Assembly: GCA_002007465.1 (NCBI GenBank) | Contig: LNAC01000737.1 | Location: 194,990 to 258,989 of the forward strand | Direction of reading: 5' to 3' | DNA length: 64,000 nt | Origin: Ailurus styani | Lineage: Eukaryota; Chordata; Mammalia; Carnivora; Ailuridae | In this document: positions 1 to 12,800 of the stretch, one piece after another | Numbering within the stretch: position 1 is the stretch's first letter | Layout of the letters: every line of letters starts with the position of its first letter | The notes under the pieces: model-generated | The model's input: the letters and a program-made list of their open reading frames with translations, nothing else | What the model was told of the DNA's origin: nothing | Databases searched by the model: none | Translations under genes and position numbers: made by a program

Positions 1-28
1 AAACCTGTCAATATCCTAAAGGGGAAGA

Positions 29-225
29 TTTTTTTTTAAGATTTTATTTATTTTATTTGACAGAGAAAGAAAGCACAAGCAGAAGGAGCTGCAGACAGAG
101 TGAAAGGGAGAAGCAGGCTCCCCACTGAGTGAGGAGCCTAATGCAGGGCTCAATCCCAGGACCCTGGGACCATGACCTGAGCTGAAGGCAGATGTTTAAC
201 CAACTGAGACATCCAGGTGCCCCAT
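29..225 (-). mobile_element. CAN-SINE
   Basis: Reverse-complement tRNA-derived SINE with the T-rich tail on the left and the head on the right (CATCCAGGTGCCCC). Target duplication AAAGGGGAAGA at 18-28 and 226-236. Confidence 0.92.
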
Positions 226-299
226 AAAGGGGAAGACTTTAGAACCCAGATACAGGTTCATTAAAATCTAGACCCTCAGGCAGCAGCAGGGAATGTATG

Positions 300-600
300 T
301 AGTTAAGCCCCATCCAGGGAGAAACTGGGAAATAGTCATTTTTGCCTGCTCCCTCTGTGCTGGGTCTAGATAGTTAGCTGTGGAGGGACACTCCTGAGCC
401 TCTTAAAAGATGCTTCTTTGTTTACCGTGGTCCTCTGAGATTCTTGAATGCAAGCCCTATTGACTATCAGAGTCAGGCAATCTGGGTGCTCATCCTGGGG
501 TAGAAGCCATAGAAGCTAGGGAGCCAGATGTGTATACAAGTTCCTTCCGAGGTGATACTAATATCTTGCTTTTATTATTTTAGAAGACTTGAGGGAGAAG
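300..600 (+). repeat. Diverged repeat copy A (L1 5'-region-like)
   Basis: GGGAGAAACTGGGAAATAGT with following CATTTTTGCCT, then GATGCTTCTTTGTTTACCGT, is matched in order by 1350-1610. It resembles the 5' region of old L1s, but the assignment is tentative. Confidence 0.45.
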
Positions 601-701
601 GTAGGGGAAGTGTCCACTGGCTTCCCTGCTGAACTCTGAGGAAGATCACAGCCAGACTGTAGATGTGTGCTAACTTAGAAACCTGGCCCTCAAGCAATAG
701 C

Positions 702-1318
702 TTTTTTTTTCCCATTTAAATTCAACTAGCCAACATATGGTACATCATGAATTTTTGATGTAGTGTTCAATGATTCATTGGTTGTGTATAACACCCAGTG
801 CTCATCACATCATGTGCCCTCCCTAATGCCTATCACCCAGTTACCCCATCCCTTCCTCTACCTCCCCTTCCCCAACCCTCAGTTTCCCATAGTCAAGTGT
901 CAGGTTTTTCTCCCTTTCAGATATCTTCCCATTCAGTTCTTTCTTCCCTTCCCCATGACCCTCTTGTGGTATTTCTTATATTCCAGCTATGAGTGAAACC
1001 ATATGATAATTGTCTTTCTCTGCTTGACTTATTTCATTTAGTATAATGCCCTCTAGTTCCATCTACATCAATATAAATGGTAGGTATTCATATTTCCTGA
1101 TGGCTGAGTAATATTCTATTGTATATATGAACCACGCCTTCTTTATCCATTCATCTGTTGAAGGATATCTCAGTTCTGCTATGGTGGACATTGCTGCTGT
1201 GAATATTGCGGTGAGGGTACCCCTTCTTTTCATTGCACCTGAATCTTTGGGATAGAAGACATGAACAGACACTTCTCCAAAGAAGACATACAAATGGCCA
1301 ACAGAAACATACAAAAGG
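702..1318 (-). mobile_element. L1 3' end with 5' inversion (twin priming)
   Basis: 702-1240 is the reverse complement of an L1 3' UTR and ORF2 end, beginning with the T-run of its poly(A). 1248-1318 is ORF2 sequence in + orientation: GAAGACATGAACAGACACTT, matching 19443-19500 of the long L1. Head-to-head opposed segments of one element are the usual product of twin priming. Confidence 0.8.
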
Positions 1319-1344
1319 CAGCAGCTTTTAAAGTATGCAGATGA

Positions 1345-1610
1345 CTCTCTTTCAGGGAGAGACTGGGAAATGGGCATTTTTGCCTAGTCCTGCTGCAGTG
1401 AGCCCTGGGGGATAGCCATGGTAAATGCTCATGCACCCATTAAGAACTGCTTCTTTGTTTGCTATAGTCTTGTGAGGCTCGTGCATGAAGCCCCACCGGC
1501 TTTCAGATATAGGTGTTTTAGGGGGTCCACCCTTCAGATGGGAGTCTTAAAATTTGGGGTGCTAGATGTGGGATCCAGACTCTTTGATCCTCAGAAAGAA
1601 GACTAATGAT
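1345..1610 (+). repeat. Diverged repeat copy B (partner of 300-600)
   Basis: It contains GGGAGAGACTGGGAAATGGG, CATTTTTGCCT, GAACTGCTTCTTTGTTTGCT and CTAGATGTGGGATCCAGACT in the same order as 300-600. Probably the same L1-like family. Confidence 0.45.
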
Positions 1611-1722
1611 GACTGATAAATCAGATTGGAACTGGTAAAAGTAATTTTATATTATTACTTTAGATCACTACCAATGACTTTAAGTTGTTTCATGCATTCA
1701 GTTTAAAAAGAATAAAATTTTA

Positions 1723-1950
1723 TGGGCGCCTGGGTGGCTCAGTGGGTTAAAGCCTCTGCTTTCGACTCAGGTCATGATCTCAGCGTCCTGGGATCGAGGC
1801 CCACATCGGGCTCTCTGCTCAGCAGGGAGCCTGCTTCCTCCTCTCCCTGTCTCTCTGCCTGCCTCTCTGCCTACTTGTGATCTCTCTCTCTGTGTCAAAT
1901 AAATAAATAAAATCTTTAAAAAAAAAATAAAAATAAAAAAAAAAAAATAA
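1723..1950 (+). mobile_element. CAN-SINE, mustelid-type
   Basis: Head GGGCGCCTGGGTGGCTCAGT, CT-rich body, AAATAAATAAAATCTTT tail with extra A/T-rich sequence. Target duplication AAAAAGAATAAAATTTTA on both sides (1705-1722 and from about 1949). Confidence 0.94.
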
Positions 1951-2747
1951 AAAGAATAAAATTTTAAAGACTAGTTCAACAATAAAAATGTGTATTTGTT
2001 CTTTAGCATTTTTAATAAATTGGTTATTAAGAGAAAAGTCAAGTTTCAGATATTCAGAAAAACACTGACATTTTCATTCTTAGTCTTTAGAATGTTGGCA
2101 TAAGTTTATTGTTTCACATCACATTTTCTGCTACTTAAAGCTAGGAAGGGGATTTTATTCAAATGGCATTTGGACCTAATTTATATGTAAGTCAGGACTA
2201 TGTGTGATGGAGACTAGGACCTAACTTTCTTAAAGTTTTAGTGAGTTCAGTTTTCTGTGTGTGACCGTAATAACAGAGAGCCTAGAATATAATAGGTCCT
2301 GCTGTTTCTGAGTCAGTCTACACAAATTAAAATTGATTGAACTAGGTAACTTATCTCTTATAATTGATTTTGTTATAATCTCATAAACACAAAAATTCCA
2401 ATATTTTCCTATTTTATTCCTACACAGTTTAGTTGAAGAGCCACTCTAATAAGGTGAAAGTCTCAGCTCTTCCAACCCTGCATTGCCCTCTATACCATAT
2501 ATCTTTTGTTACATTATATTTAATTTACCTTCTCTATTGAATTGTGAATACTTCTGGATAGAACTTTTTGTCTCTAATACAGTAGAATCAACAAGCACTT
2601 GTTATGTGCCAGGCATAGCATTAGGCACTAGTAATACAAAGATAAGTGGGTAGAGGCTCATAGAATGGGCTCCCATCCCTGAGCACAATATGTGGAATAT
2701 CTGCAAAGACTACATCTCATTCATCTTTGCCTCTAGCCCAGAGCAAA

Positions 2748-2927
2748 TTTTTTTTTTTAAGATTTTATTTATTTGTCAGAGTGCACAAGCAAGGGGAACA
2801 TCGGACAGAGGGAGAAGCAGGCTCCTCGCCAAGGAAGGAGCCCAATGCAGGACTCAATCCCAGGACCCTGGGATCATTACCTGAGCCAAAGGCAGATGCT
2901 TAACCAGATGAGTCACTGAGGCATCCC
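2748..2927 (-). mobile_element. CAN-SINE
   Basis: Minus-strand copy with target duplication TAGCCCAGAGCAA (2734 and 2928). More diverged than the copies at 1723 or 41226. Confidence 0.92.
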
Positions 2928-3239
2928 TAGCCCAGAGCAAGTCACCAGATGGTCAGATATACAACAAACACGGCGTTCATCTGTCAACCCCAAATTCCAG
3001 CCAGTGGCAAATGTTCCTAATTAACAATCACACTTTTTCACTCTCAACCACACTTAGACCTAAAGAAATTCTCACACAACACTAGAGGGTCTCAAGATTC
3101 TAAAAATCCCAGTGTCAAGCCATGTATCACAGCAAGTTAAGCACAGCTTCTAGGAGTTGGGACTGGGCATCAGTAGTTCTTACAACACCCCAGTTGATTC
3201 CAATGTGCAGCCAAGAATCAGAATCACTGTTCAACCCTT

Positions 3240-3345
3240 GCCATTCAATGCAGTATCTGGAACAGTAGCAACTGCATCCCCAGGGAGCCGGTTACAAATG
3301 TACACTCTCAGGTCACACTGCAGACCCACTGGCTACTAGTTGTAT
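3240..3345 (-). repeat. MER5-like hAT DNA transposon fragment
   Basis: Reads like the reverse complement of MER5A (GCATCCCCAGGGAGCCGGTT, ACACTCTCAGGTCACACTGC). Diverged. Confidence 0.6.
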
Positions 3346-3420
3346 TTTATCTAGACCCCAGGTAATCTAAATACACATTAAAATCTTCACAAGAACCACA
3401 GCAGCTTCTGTCACCTTCTT

Positions 3421-3616
3421 TTCTTTTTATTTAAGATTTTATTTATTTATTTGACACAGAGAGATTACAAGTAGGCAGAGAGACAGGCAGAGAGAAAGAG
3501 GAGGAACCAGGCTCCCCGCTGAGCAGGGAGCCCAATTCGGGGCTCTGTCCCAGGACCCTGAGATCATGACCTGAGCCGAAGGCAGAGGCTTAACCCACTG
3601 AGCCACCCAGGTGCCC
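3421..3616 (-). mobile_element. CAN-SINE
   Basis: Minus-strand copy ending GAGCCACCCAGGTGCCC. Target duplication CTGTCACCTT (3408-3417 and 3617-3626). Confidence 0.93.
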
Positions 3617-3647
3617 CTGTCACCTTATTTTCAACTGGTAAGTGTGG

Positions 3648-4005
3648 TAGGCTGAATAATGGCCCCAAAGATGTCTACATTTTAATGCCCCAAACATGAA
3701 TACATGACCTTATATGGCTAAGGTGATACCGCAGGTGTGATTTAATTAAGGATCTTGAAATAGATTATCCTGGATCATCCAGGTGGGCCCAGCATAAGAG
3801 GGAGGCAGGCGGGTCTGAGTCAAAGAAGGGGGTGTGATGACAGAAGTGAGTCCAAGTGATGTGGGCCATGAGCCAAGAAATGCAGGTGGCCTCTAGAGGC
3901 TGGAAAAGGCAAGAAAAAGATTCTCCACTACAGCCTCCGGAAGCAACATAGCCCTACCAACCTCCAGAACTGGAGGATAATAAATTTGTATTGTTTTAAG
4001 CTATT
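3648..4005 (+). repeat. MaLR/MLT1-like LTR remnant
   Basis: GTAGGCTGAATAATGGCCCC start, GATTATCCTGGATCATCCAG middle, ATAATAAATTTGTATTGTTT end are typical of this widespread ancient LTR type. The subfamily was not assigned. Confidence 0.55.
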
Positions 4006-4239
4006 GTTTCCTTTAAGGAAGGAAAACCAGAGTTGAGATGTCATATAAACATTAAGCTGAGAATGTGGTGTGATGTAGGATCTAACTGATACTGAATTTT
4101 ATTGGCTGAACTTCTAATTTTTTTCTGTAAACAGACCATTTAACAGTTCAACAACCATGTAATAAGCACTTTTGTGCCTCAGATAGTAAACCAAGAGGGA
4201 AGAATAGATGTGGTTAATCCCTGCTTGCAAGAAGTATTC

Positions 4240-4690
4240 TAGGTATCTATTGCTTTAAAACGTATCACTCTAAAAATGAATGGCTTTAAACAAAACTATT
4301 TTACCATAATTTTTGATTTTGTATGTTAAAAAATGGGGCAGGGCTCAGGTAGGCAGTTCTGTTTCCCATGATGTCAATTGAGGTCACTCATATAATTAGC
4401 TGGCATATAATTAGCTGGCATTAGGGCTGATTTGGAGGGTTCAAGATGACTTCATTCATATATCCGGTGCCAGTGCAGGGATGGCTGGAAAGTTGGGCTC
4501 CATTGGAATTGAAAACTGGAGAGTCTGTTCTTAGTCTCTCCAGCATGTGATCTTAGAGTACCTGGACTTCTTACATGGTAGTGCTCAGGGCTTCTAAAGT
4601 AGCCCAACAGGCCTGAGCAGAAGCCTCAAGACTTCTTTTAATGTCAGTTCTGCTGCTAGCCCAGGTTCAGGAGGGAGAGGATTATGCTCT
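4240..4690 (+). repeat. Ancient interspersed repeat, family unresolved
   Basis: TATCTATTGCTTTAAAACGT followed by GGCTTTAAACAAAACTA is a common mammalian repeat pattern that I cannot name with certainty. It contains a tandem 15-bp duplication ATATAATTAGCTGGC near 4390-4419. Confidence 0.4.
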
Positions 4691-5684
4691 ACCTCTGAAA
4701 GAGGAGTAACCAGTACTTTTATAGAAACAAGCAGGTTCATGTATTGGTAGTCATATATCTGCTAATACAGAGCTATGCACAGGATACTATATACAGGGAT
4801 AACTGAAATGAGTCTTGAAAGCTTAATAAGAATTAGCTATATAAGTTAAAATAAGAAATTTATCAGTCAACAACATGAGCAAATGCACGGAAGCATGAGA
4901 GAGCATGCTGCAATTTGTACGATACAGTGGAGTAAAAGTGAGAGAGCCACAGTGCAATCACTGAGAGTCAAGATAGAGCCCCAGAAATCCAGAGCAAGTC
5001 TGCTCCATCTCACAAGGCTCAGGAATGGACCCACACCGAGTGCATAGAGCCTATGGCCATGCTGCTGCAGACCTTCCCTCATAAACAAGTCAATGGGAGC
5101 ATCGGGCACTCACCTTCTTCCTGCCCCCTCAGCATTACAGATCTCCTTCCACCATCTGCCTCGAGTCCACTGCAGTCCATGCCCATTTCCCTTTCATCCC
5201 GATTGATGTTGGTCACCGTAAGAAACCCCGTTGCTCATCTCCTGCACTCAGATGCTCTGAGGGTCTGCTCGTGCACTGTCCTTTTCCTACCCCCATCCTT
5301 CCCCTGATTTGGCTTCTGGGAGGCCTTTTTAGCTGGCTTTTCTGTCTTTTGACCTATCCTTATTACTCTTTGAGCCCTTCCTTATCTTCTGGCATAAGAT
5401 GTTCCATGCCTATCATGCTATTTCCTTACGCTGGCCCTGAAATTAGCAGTCTCTCCAAGGAGCTCTTGTTCCATTTAGTGGGGAATGGTATTTGGAAGCT
5501 AAGATTCAAGTATCAGACATACTCATTGCTACTGATGTGCTGCTACTCCCAGACTCAGTCAGAAGACATAACACACACACACATACCCCTTTGTATGAAC
5601 ATTTATTTCTCTTCCTACCCAGGTATACATGGAACACCATGGGTTCATACAAATTTTAAATTCAATCCAATATGATGGGGTTTA

Positions 5685-5735
5685 ACCTCCCTCTCTATAT
5701 ATCTATATCATCTATATCTATATCTCCTCCCTTCC
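5685..5735 (+). repeat. TATC-rich simple repeat
   Basis: Imperfect TATCTA units, low complexity. Confidence 0.8.
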
Positions 5736-5772
5736 TTTATATGAGGAGCTTGGCTCCCATTACTCTTTCATC

Positions 5773-5971
5773 AATTTTTTTAAAGATTTTATGTATTTAT
5801 TTGACAGACAGAGAGAGAGATCACAAGAAGGCAGAGAGGCAGGCAGAGAAAGAGGGGGAAGCAGGTTCCTTGCTGAGCAGAGAGTCCAATGCGGGACTCG
5901 ATCCCAGGACCCTGAGATCATGACCTGAGCCAAAGAAAGAGGCTTAACCCACTGAACAACCCAGGTGCCCC
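5773..5971 (-). mobile_element. CAN-SINE
   Basis: Minus-strand copy with target duplication TCTTTCATC (5764-5772 and 5972-5980). Confidence 0.92.
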
Positions 5972-6429
5972 TCTTTCATCTACTTATTCAATCAATCCCT
6001 TCATGTTTCCACTCTCATACCTCCTCCTCCACCACCTTCTCTCCTACATAGATGCCTCCCCCATTCCACTTGAGCTTGACACCTTTCCTGGGGGGTTGAG
6101 GGTACTATTCATCCAATACTGGGTCACACCTCTTCATAGATGCCCTCTTCACCCAGCTGGGACATTTTATTTAAAAAGAATACTTGGCCTTAATGGAATC
6201 TTACATCTTGTGTGTTCTTAAAACCACAATGTTCTTACAGGGCTTTGCTATGGGTGTCACAGCTCAAGAGGCCATTTTACCGACAAAATGATTGTCAGGT
6301 CATGGGAGAGTGTTCTCAATAACCAGTATAAATTTTCTTAGAGAAAAATAAGATAGTAGAAGTCCATCAAAATATTTCAGTAATTTTACTGACTGTGAAA
6401 ATTAAACACTATTGTTAGACATTTTCAAG

Positions 6430-8735
6430 TTGTGTTTTTAAAAAGATCATCTGTAATCTGCTTATAAGAGACATAAAAAAATGAGGGAGTTTGAATATAA
6501 AAGAAGGAAAAAGCATAAACCAGAACAATACTGACTAAATGGAAGCTAGTATGAAATAAAAATAATATTGTTTGTAATGGCACCAACAGACATGAAGTAT
6601 TTATGTAAAAATCTAGCAAAATATGGGTAAGATTTCTATGCTAAGAACTTCAAAACACAGGAAAGAAATCTTTAAAATTAAATAAATTGGGAAATAGTGT
6701 TTATGCATTGGAAGATTTGATATTGTTAAGATGTTGACTCTTCCCCAAATTGATACTTATATTCACTATGTTGGTAATAAAAATCCCAGAAGAAACTTTC
6801 ATAGAGTAGACAAGTTGATTCTAAAACTTATATTTAAAGCCAAGAAACAAGAATACAGAAAAAAAAAAGACAAATGTTAATGATTCCATTCAAATGAGGT
6901 ACTTAGAATAATCAGATTCATAGAATCAGGAAGTAGAATAGTGAATACCAGGGGCTAGGGAAGTGGGAGATGGGGAGTAGATGTTTAATAGGTACAGAAT
7001 TTCAGTTAGAAAAGATGAAAAAGGGCACCTGGGTGGCTCAGTGGGTTAAAGCCTCTGCCTTCGGCTCAGATCATGATCTCAGGGTCCTGGGATCAAGCTC
7101 CACATCTGGCTCCCTGCTCAGCAAGGAGCCTGCTTCCTCCTCGCTCTCTGCCTTCCTCTCTGCCTACTTGTGATCTCTCTCTTTGTGTCAAATAAATAAA
7201 TAAAATCTTTAAAAAAAAGAAAAGATGAAAAATTTATGGAGATGGACCGTGGAAATTGCACAACAATATGAATGTACTTAATACCACTGAACTCCACAAT
7301 TAAAAATGGCTAAAATGGAAAATTTTGTTAAGTATACTTTATCATAATAAAAATCTGTTCAAAACAGTTTTGAAGAAGACAAGATTAGTAAACTCACACT
7401 ATGTGATTTTAAGCCTTTACTGTAAAGTTAGAGTAATCAATAGACACGTTGGTCAATAGAACAGAATAGAGAATCCAGAAATACAACCACACATGGTTAA
7501 TTAATTCTTTACAAAAGCACAAAAGTAATTCGGTGGAGAGTGGGTAAAATTTTCACTATATTGTGACAAAATAATTAGATATCCACATGCAAACTTATCT
7601 TTACCTATACCTCACACCACACATAAAAGTTAACTAAAAACTGGTCATAGACCTAACAATATATTCTAAAACTATAAAAATTCTAGAAGAAATATAGAAA
7701 ATAGGTCCTTGGTTTAGGTAAAGCTGTCATATAAAATATCAAAAGCAAGACCATTAAAGACAAAATTGATAAACTTCTTGAAAATTAAAAAACTTTGTTT
7801 TTCAAAGACACAAAGAAATAAAAAAACCACAAGCTGAGTGAAAATATTTATAAATTACATATAAACAAAGATTTATATCCAGAATATATAAAAAGCCTTA
7901 AACCATCGATAATAAGAAAAGAAACAGTGAGGAGAAAAAAATTAAGCATGAATTTTACCAAAGAAGAGATGTGGATAGCAAAAGCACTTTGAAAAATGCT
8001 TGACATCATTAGTAATTAGGAAAATACAAATTAAAATCACAATATAATACTATCATATACTTATTAGAATGGGGAAAAGTGCTGAGAATACTAAGTATTG
8101 ACAAGAGTATGGTGCAATCAGAACACTCATATATTGCTTATGGGAATGCAAAATGATACAACCACTTTGGAAAGCAGTTTGGCAGTTTATTTCTTTTAAG
8201 GTTAACCATAAACCTACTGTACAACCCAGCAATCCCATTACTGCATTTGTTTAATAGAAATGATAATTATATTCACACAGAAGCCTTTTTTATGATCATC
8301 AAAACAAACTAAATGTCCTTCAACTGATAGATGGATGAACACATTGTGTTATATTCATCCGGGGGAATACTACTCATCTCTAAAATGAAACAAACTGCTG
8401 ATATGCACAAGAACACAGATGAATATCAAACGCATTATTCTAGTGAAAGAAAGCAGTCTGAAAAGGCTACATGCTGTATGATTCCATTTATATGACATTC
8501 TGCAAAAGGCAAAACTATTGGAACAGAGAGCAGTGTTTGGCAAGGAACAGGGTATGGAGGTAGAGAGGCATGTTTTATGGTCTCTAGAACCCTTCTATAT
8601 CTTCAGTCAGAAGAGTGTTGGTGTTTTGTACTTTGTGAAAACTTGCAAAAATGTTCACTAAAAAAGGTAAATTTTATTATTTGTGAATTATGCCTCAACA
8701 TACATGACTAAAATAAAAACAAAAAACTAGACAAA
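6430..8735 (+). mobile_element. Old L1M remnant(s), nested
   Basis: 6430-6870 matches L1 ORF2 (AAGATGTTGACTCTTCCCCA). 6880-7360 is an L1 3' UTR (TAGAATAGTGAATACCAGGG, with a SINE inside). 7365-8735 resumes ORF2 end and 3' UTR. The order implies one L1 inserted into another, or a rearrangement. All frames are destroyed. Confidence 0.75.
7023..7218 (+). mobile_element. CAN-SINE inside an L1 3' UTR
   Basis: Plus-strand copy with target duplication AGAAAAGATGAAAAA on both sides (from 7009 and 7219). The insertion splits the L1M 3' UTR. Confidence 0.93.
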
Positions 8736-9848
8736 TAGGTATATTCTTTTGTTTTCAGGCACTGAGGAGTGATTGGTTGTTTGCAGAGGTTTGTAATCCA
8801 TTTTATTAAAACCTTAGAATATTACAGGTGAAAGGAGGCTTGGGTCACCTCATGTCAATTTCCTTATTTTTCAAGTAAGGAGATAGACAAATAGCCAGAG
8901 GAGGAAATGACACACGTCAAGGAACAATAAACTTTTGCAATCTGATTATGTAAACTAGCAAACTAGATACTGCAGAGGCTGGAATTGCTATTTTTGTATT
9001 GGTGTTTTTTCCCCCAATATAGCAAAATAGAGTCCAGAAAAACTCCTAGCATGTGTTTCACTAAACCCAGAAATTCAGCAACAGATTTTCAGATTCAAAT
9101 ATATAACCTTGAAACTTCACTTTGGTTAATTCTGGGACAAAAAATTCCTGATGGAATTGTTAGCTAAAAATTGGTTTATTAACAATAAACAAAGAAGTTC
9201 ATAATATTGCTAATGTTGGCTTAATTTCATAAACTCTGCCTTACAATTGCATGGTTAGATTTTGTGAGAAACTGTAGAACAGTAGCTATCAACCTTTTAG
9301 ATTTTAAACCCTTTCTTTAAATCAAGCTACACACTGAATCACACGTGGCAGAGAGACTCAGGAGAGCTTCCCTTCCTGTGGTGGGGGTTGAACCTAATCC
9401 TAGAGCACTGAGGGACTTCCATTAAGCACTGTGAAAACTCCACTGCTCCCACACCTGAGTTTGGGAAGACCATAATGGTGGTTCACAGACAGATAACCAG
9501 GCAGAGTAATTTCAGACTGAATGTGATTCTTATTAGTGGGGATTATCAACCAGTGGAGTTCTTCAAAAGAGAAGTCTATGACATCAGCTCAGAGTAGCAT
9601 CTCTCTGTCCTGGAAATCACCTGCCATTGTATAAAGTTGTTCTTAATGTTTTTGTTTCATTTTATTTCATTTTCCCAACCATTTTGTTTCATTTTGCTCT
9701 CCCTTTCTTAAATCTACCTCTATCCTCTATCCAATCAAAGGCTGGGTAGAGGAGGATGAATGTGTATAGAGGCCAAGGAGAAAAGCTAGGAGCGTGGTAT
9801 CCTGGAAACCAAGTGAGGATAGTGTTCCAACAAGAAAGAGGTCCGGTC

Positions 9849-12800
9849 CCAAAGGGGAAATACATAGCCATCCAAGTCTCACTCAAAAAAATTGAAAGAT
9901 CCCGAATACACCAACACTCTTTACACCTTAAGGAACTAGAAAATCAACAACAAATTAAGCCAACCCCACACACAAGAAGGGAAATAGTTAAGATTAGATC
10001 AGAGATCAATGAGTTAGAAACTAGAGATACAGCACAACACATCAACTAGAAACTAGAAGCTGGTTCTTTGAAAGAATTAATAAGATCGATAAACCATTGG
10101 CCAAACTAATCCAAAAGAAAAGAGAGAGGACTCAAATTAACAAAATTATGAATGAAAGGGGAGAGATCACGACTAACACCAAGTAAATAGAAACAATCAT
10201 CAGAAACTATTATCAACAGCTATATGCCAATAAGTTAAGCAACCTAGAAGAAATGGATACATTCCTGGAAACCTATAAACTTCCAATACTGAAACAGGAA
10301 GAAATTGACAGCCTGAATAGACCAATATCTAGCAATGAGATTGAAGCAGGAATAAGAAAACCTCCCAAAAAACAAGAGTCCAGGACCTGATGAATTCCCC
10401 AGGGAATTCTACCAAGCATTCAAAGAAGAAATAATACCTATTCTACTGAAGCTGTTTCAAAAAATAGAAACAGAGGGAAAACTTCCAGACTCTTTCTATG
10501 AAGCCAGCATTACCTTGATTCCCAAACCAGGCAAAGACCCCATCTAAAAGGAGAATTTCAGACCAATATCCCTGATGAAAATGGATGCCAAGATTCTCAC
10601 CAAGATCCTAGCTAATAGGATCCAACAGTACATTAAAAAGATTATCCACCATGACCAGGTGGGATTTATCCCTGGGATGCAAGGGTGGTTCAACATCCGC
10701 GAATCAATCGATGTGATAGAACAAATCAATAAGAGAAGAGAGAAGAATCACATGGTCCTCTCAATTGATGCAGAAAAAGCATTTGACAAAGTACAGCATC
10801 CATTCCTGATTAAAACACTTCAAAGCATAGGGATAGAGGGAATATTCCTCAACTTCATAAAATCTATCTATGAAAAACCCACAGCAAATACCATTCTCAA
10901 GGGGAAAAACTGACAGCCTTCCCATTGAGATCAGGAACACTACAAGGATGCCCACTCTCACCACTGTTGTTCAACATAGTACTAGAAGTCCTAGCAAGAG
11001 CAATCAGACAACAAAAAGAAATAAAATGTATTCTAACAGAAGTCCTAGCAAGAGCAATCAGACAACAAAAAGAAATAAAATGTATTCTAACTGGCAAAGA
11101 AGAAGTCAAACTCTGTCTCTTCACAGATGACATGATACTTTATATGGGAAACCCAAAAGTCTCCACCCCAAAACTACCAAAACTCATACAGCAATTCAGT
11201 AATGTGGCAGGATATGAAATCAATCCACAGAAATCAGTTCCATTTACTATAGCACCAAGAACCATAAGATATCTTGGAATAAACCTAACCAAAGAGGTAA
11301 AGGATCTGTACTTGAGGAACTACAGAACGCTCATGAAAGAAATTGAAGAAGATACAAAAAGATGGAAAAGCATTCCATGTTCATGGATCAGAAGAATAAA
11401 CTTTGTTAAAATGTCTGTACTGCCCAGAGCAATCTATACTTTCAATGCCATCCTGATCAAAATTTCACTGGCATTTTTCAAAGTGTGGAAGCAAACAATC
11501 CTAAAATGTGTATGAAACCAGAAAAGACCCCGAATCGCTATGGAAATGTTGAGAAAGAAAAACAAAGTTGCCTGATTTCAAACTTTATTACAAAGCTATG
11601 ATCACCAAGACAGCATGGTACTGGCACAAAAACAGACAGTAGACCAAGGAACAGAGTGGAAAGTCCAGATATGGACCCTCAACTTTATGGTCAAATAATC
11701 TTCAACAAAGCAGGAAAAAATATCCGGTGGAAAAAAGATAGTCTCTTCAATAAATGGTGCTGGGAAAACTGGACAGCTATGTATAAAAGAATGAAATTTG
11801 ACCATTCTCTCACACCATACACAAAGATAAACTTGAAATGGATGAACGACCTCAACATGAGGCAGGAATCTATCAAAATCCTAGAGGAGAACATAGGCAG
11901 TAACCTCTTTGACATTGGCCACAACAATGTCTTTCAAGACACGTCTCCAAAGGCAAAGGAAACAAAAGCAAAAATGAACTTTTGGGACTTCATCAAGATA
12001 AAAAGCTTCTGCAAAGCAAAGGAAATAGTCAACAAAACAAAGAGTCAACCCATGGAATGGGAGAAGATATTCACAAATGACACTATAGAAAAAGGGCTGA
12101 TATCCAAGATCTATAAAGAATTTCTCAAGCTCATTGCCCAAAAGACAGATAATCATGTCAAAAAGTGGGCAGAAGACATAAACACACACTTCTCCAAAGA
12201 AGACATACAAATGGCCAACAGACACATGAAAAAAATGTTTATCATCACTAGCTATCTGGGAAACTCAAATCAAAACCACATTGAGATACCAGTTAGAATG
12301 GCCAAAATCAACAAGACAGGAAACAACAAGTGTTGGTGAGCATGTGGAGAAAGGGGAACACTCTTTCACTGTTGGTGGGAATGCAAGTTGGTGCAGCCAC
12401 TTTGGAAAACAGTAGGGAGATTTCTAAAAAAAATTAAAAATAGAGCTACCCTATGACCCTGAAATTGCACTACTGGGTATTTACCCCAAAGATGCAGATG
12501 TAGTGAAAAGAAGGGCCATATGTACCCCAGTATTCATAGCAACAGTGTCCACAATCTCCAAAATGTGGAAAGAGCCAAGATGCCCTTTAATAGGCGAATG
12601 GATAAAGAAGATGTGGTCCATATATACAATAGAATATTAGCCAGCCATCAGAAAGGATGAATACCTAACTTTTGTATCAACATGGATGGGTCTGGAGGAG
12701 ATTATGCTGAGTGAAATAAGTAAAGCAGAGAAAGCTAGTTATCATATGGTTTCACTTACTTGTGGAACATAAGGAATAAAATGGAGGACTCTAGGGGAAG

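Noticed and set aside
1723..1800. tRNA-like heads of the CAN-SINEs as tRNA genes
   Set aside because: They are part of SINE insertions with tails and target duplications and do not form an intact tRNA cloverleaf.
9689..9886. Minus-strand 65-codon frame near the L1 start
   Set aside because: It spans the L1 insertion boundary, so it cannot be an ancestral gene.
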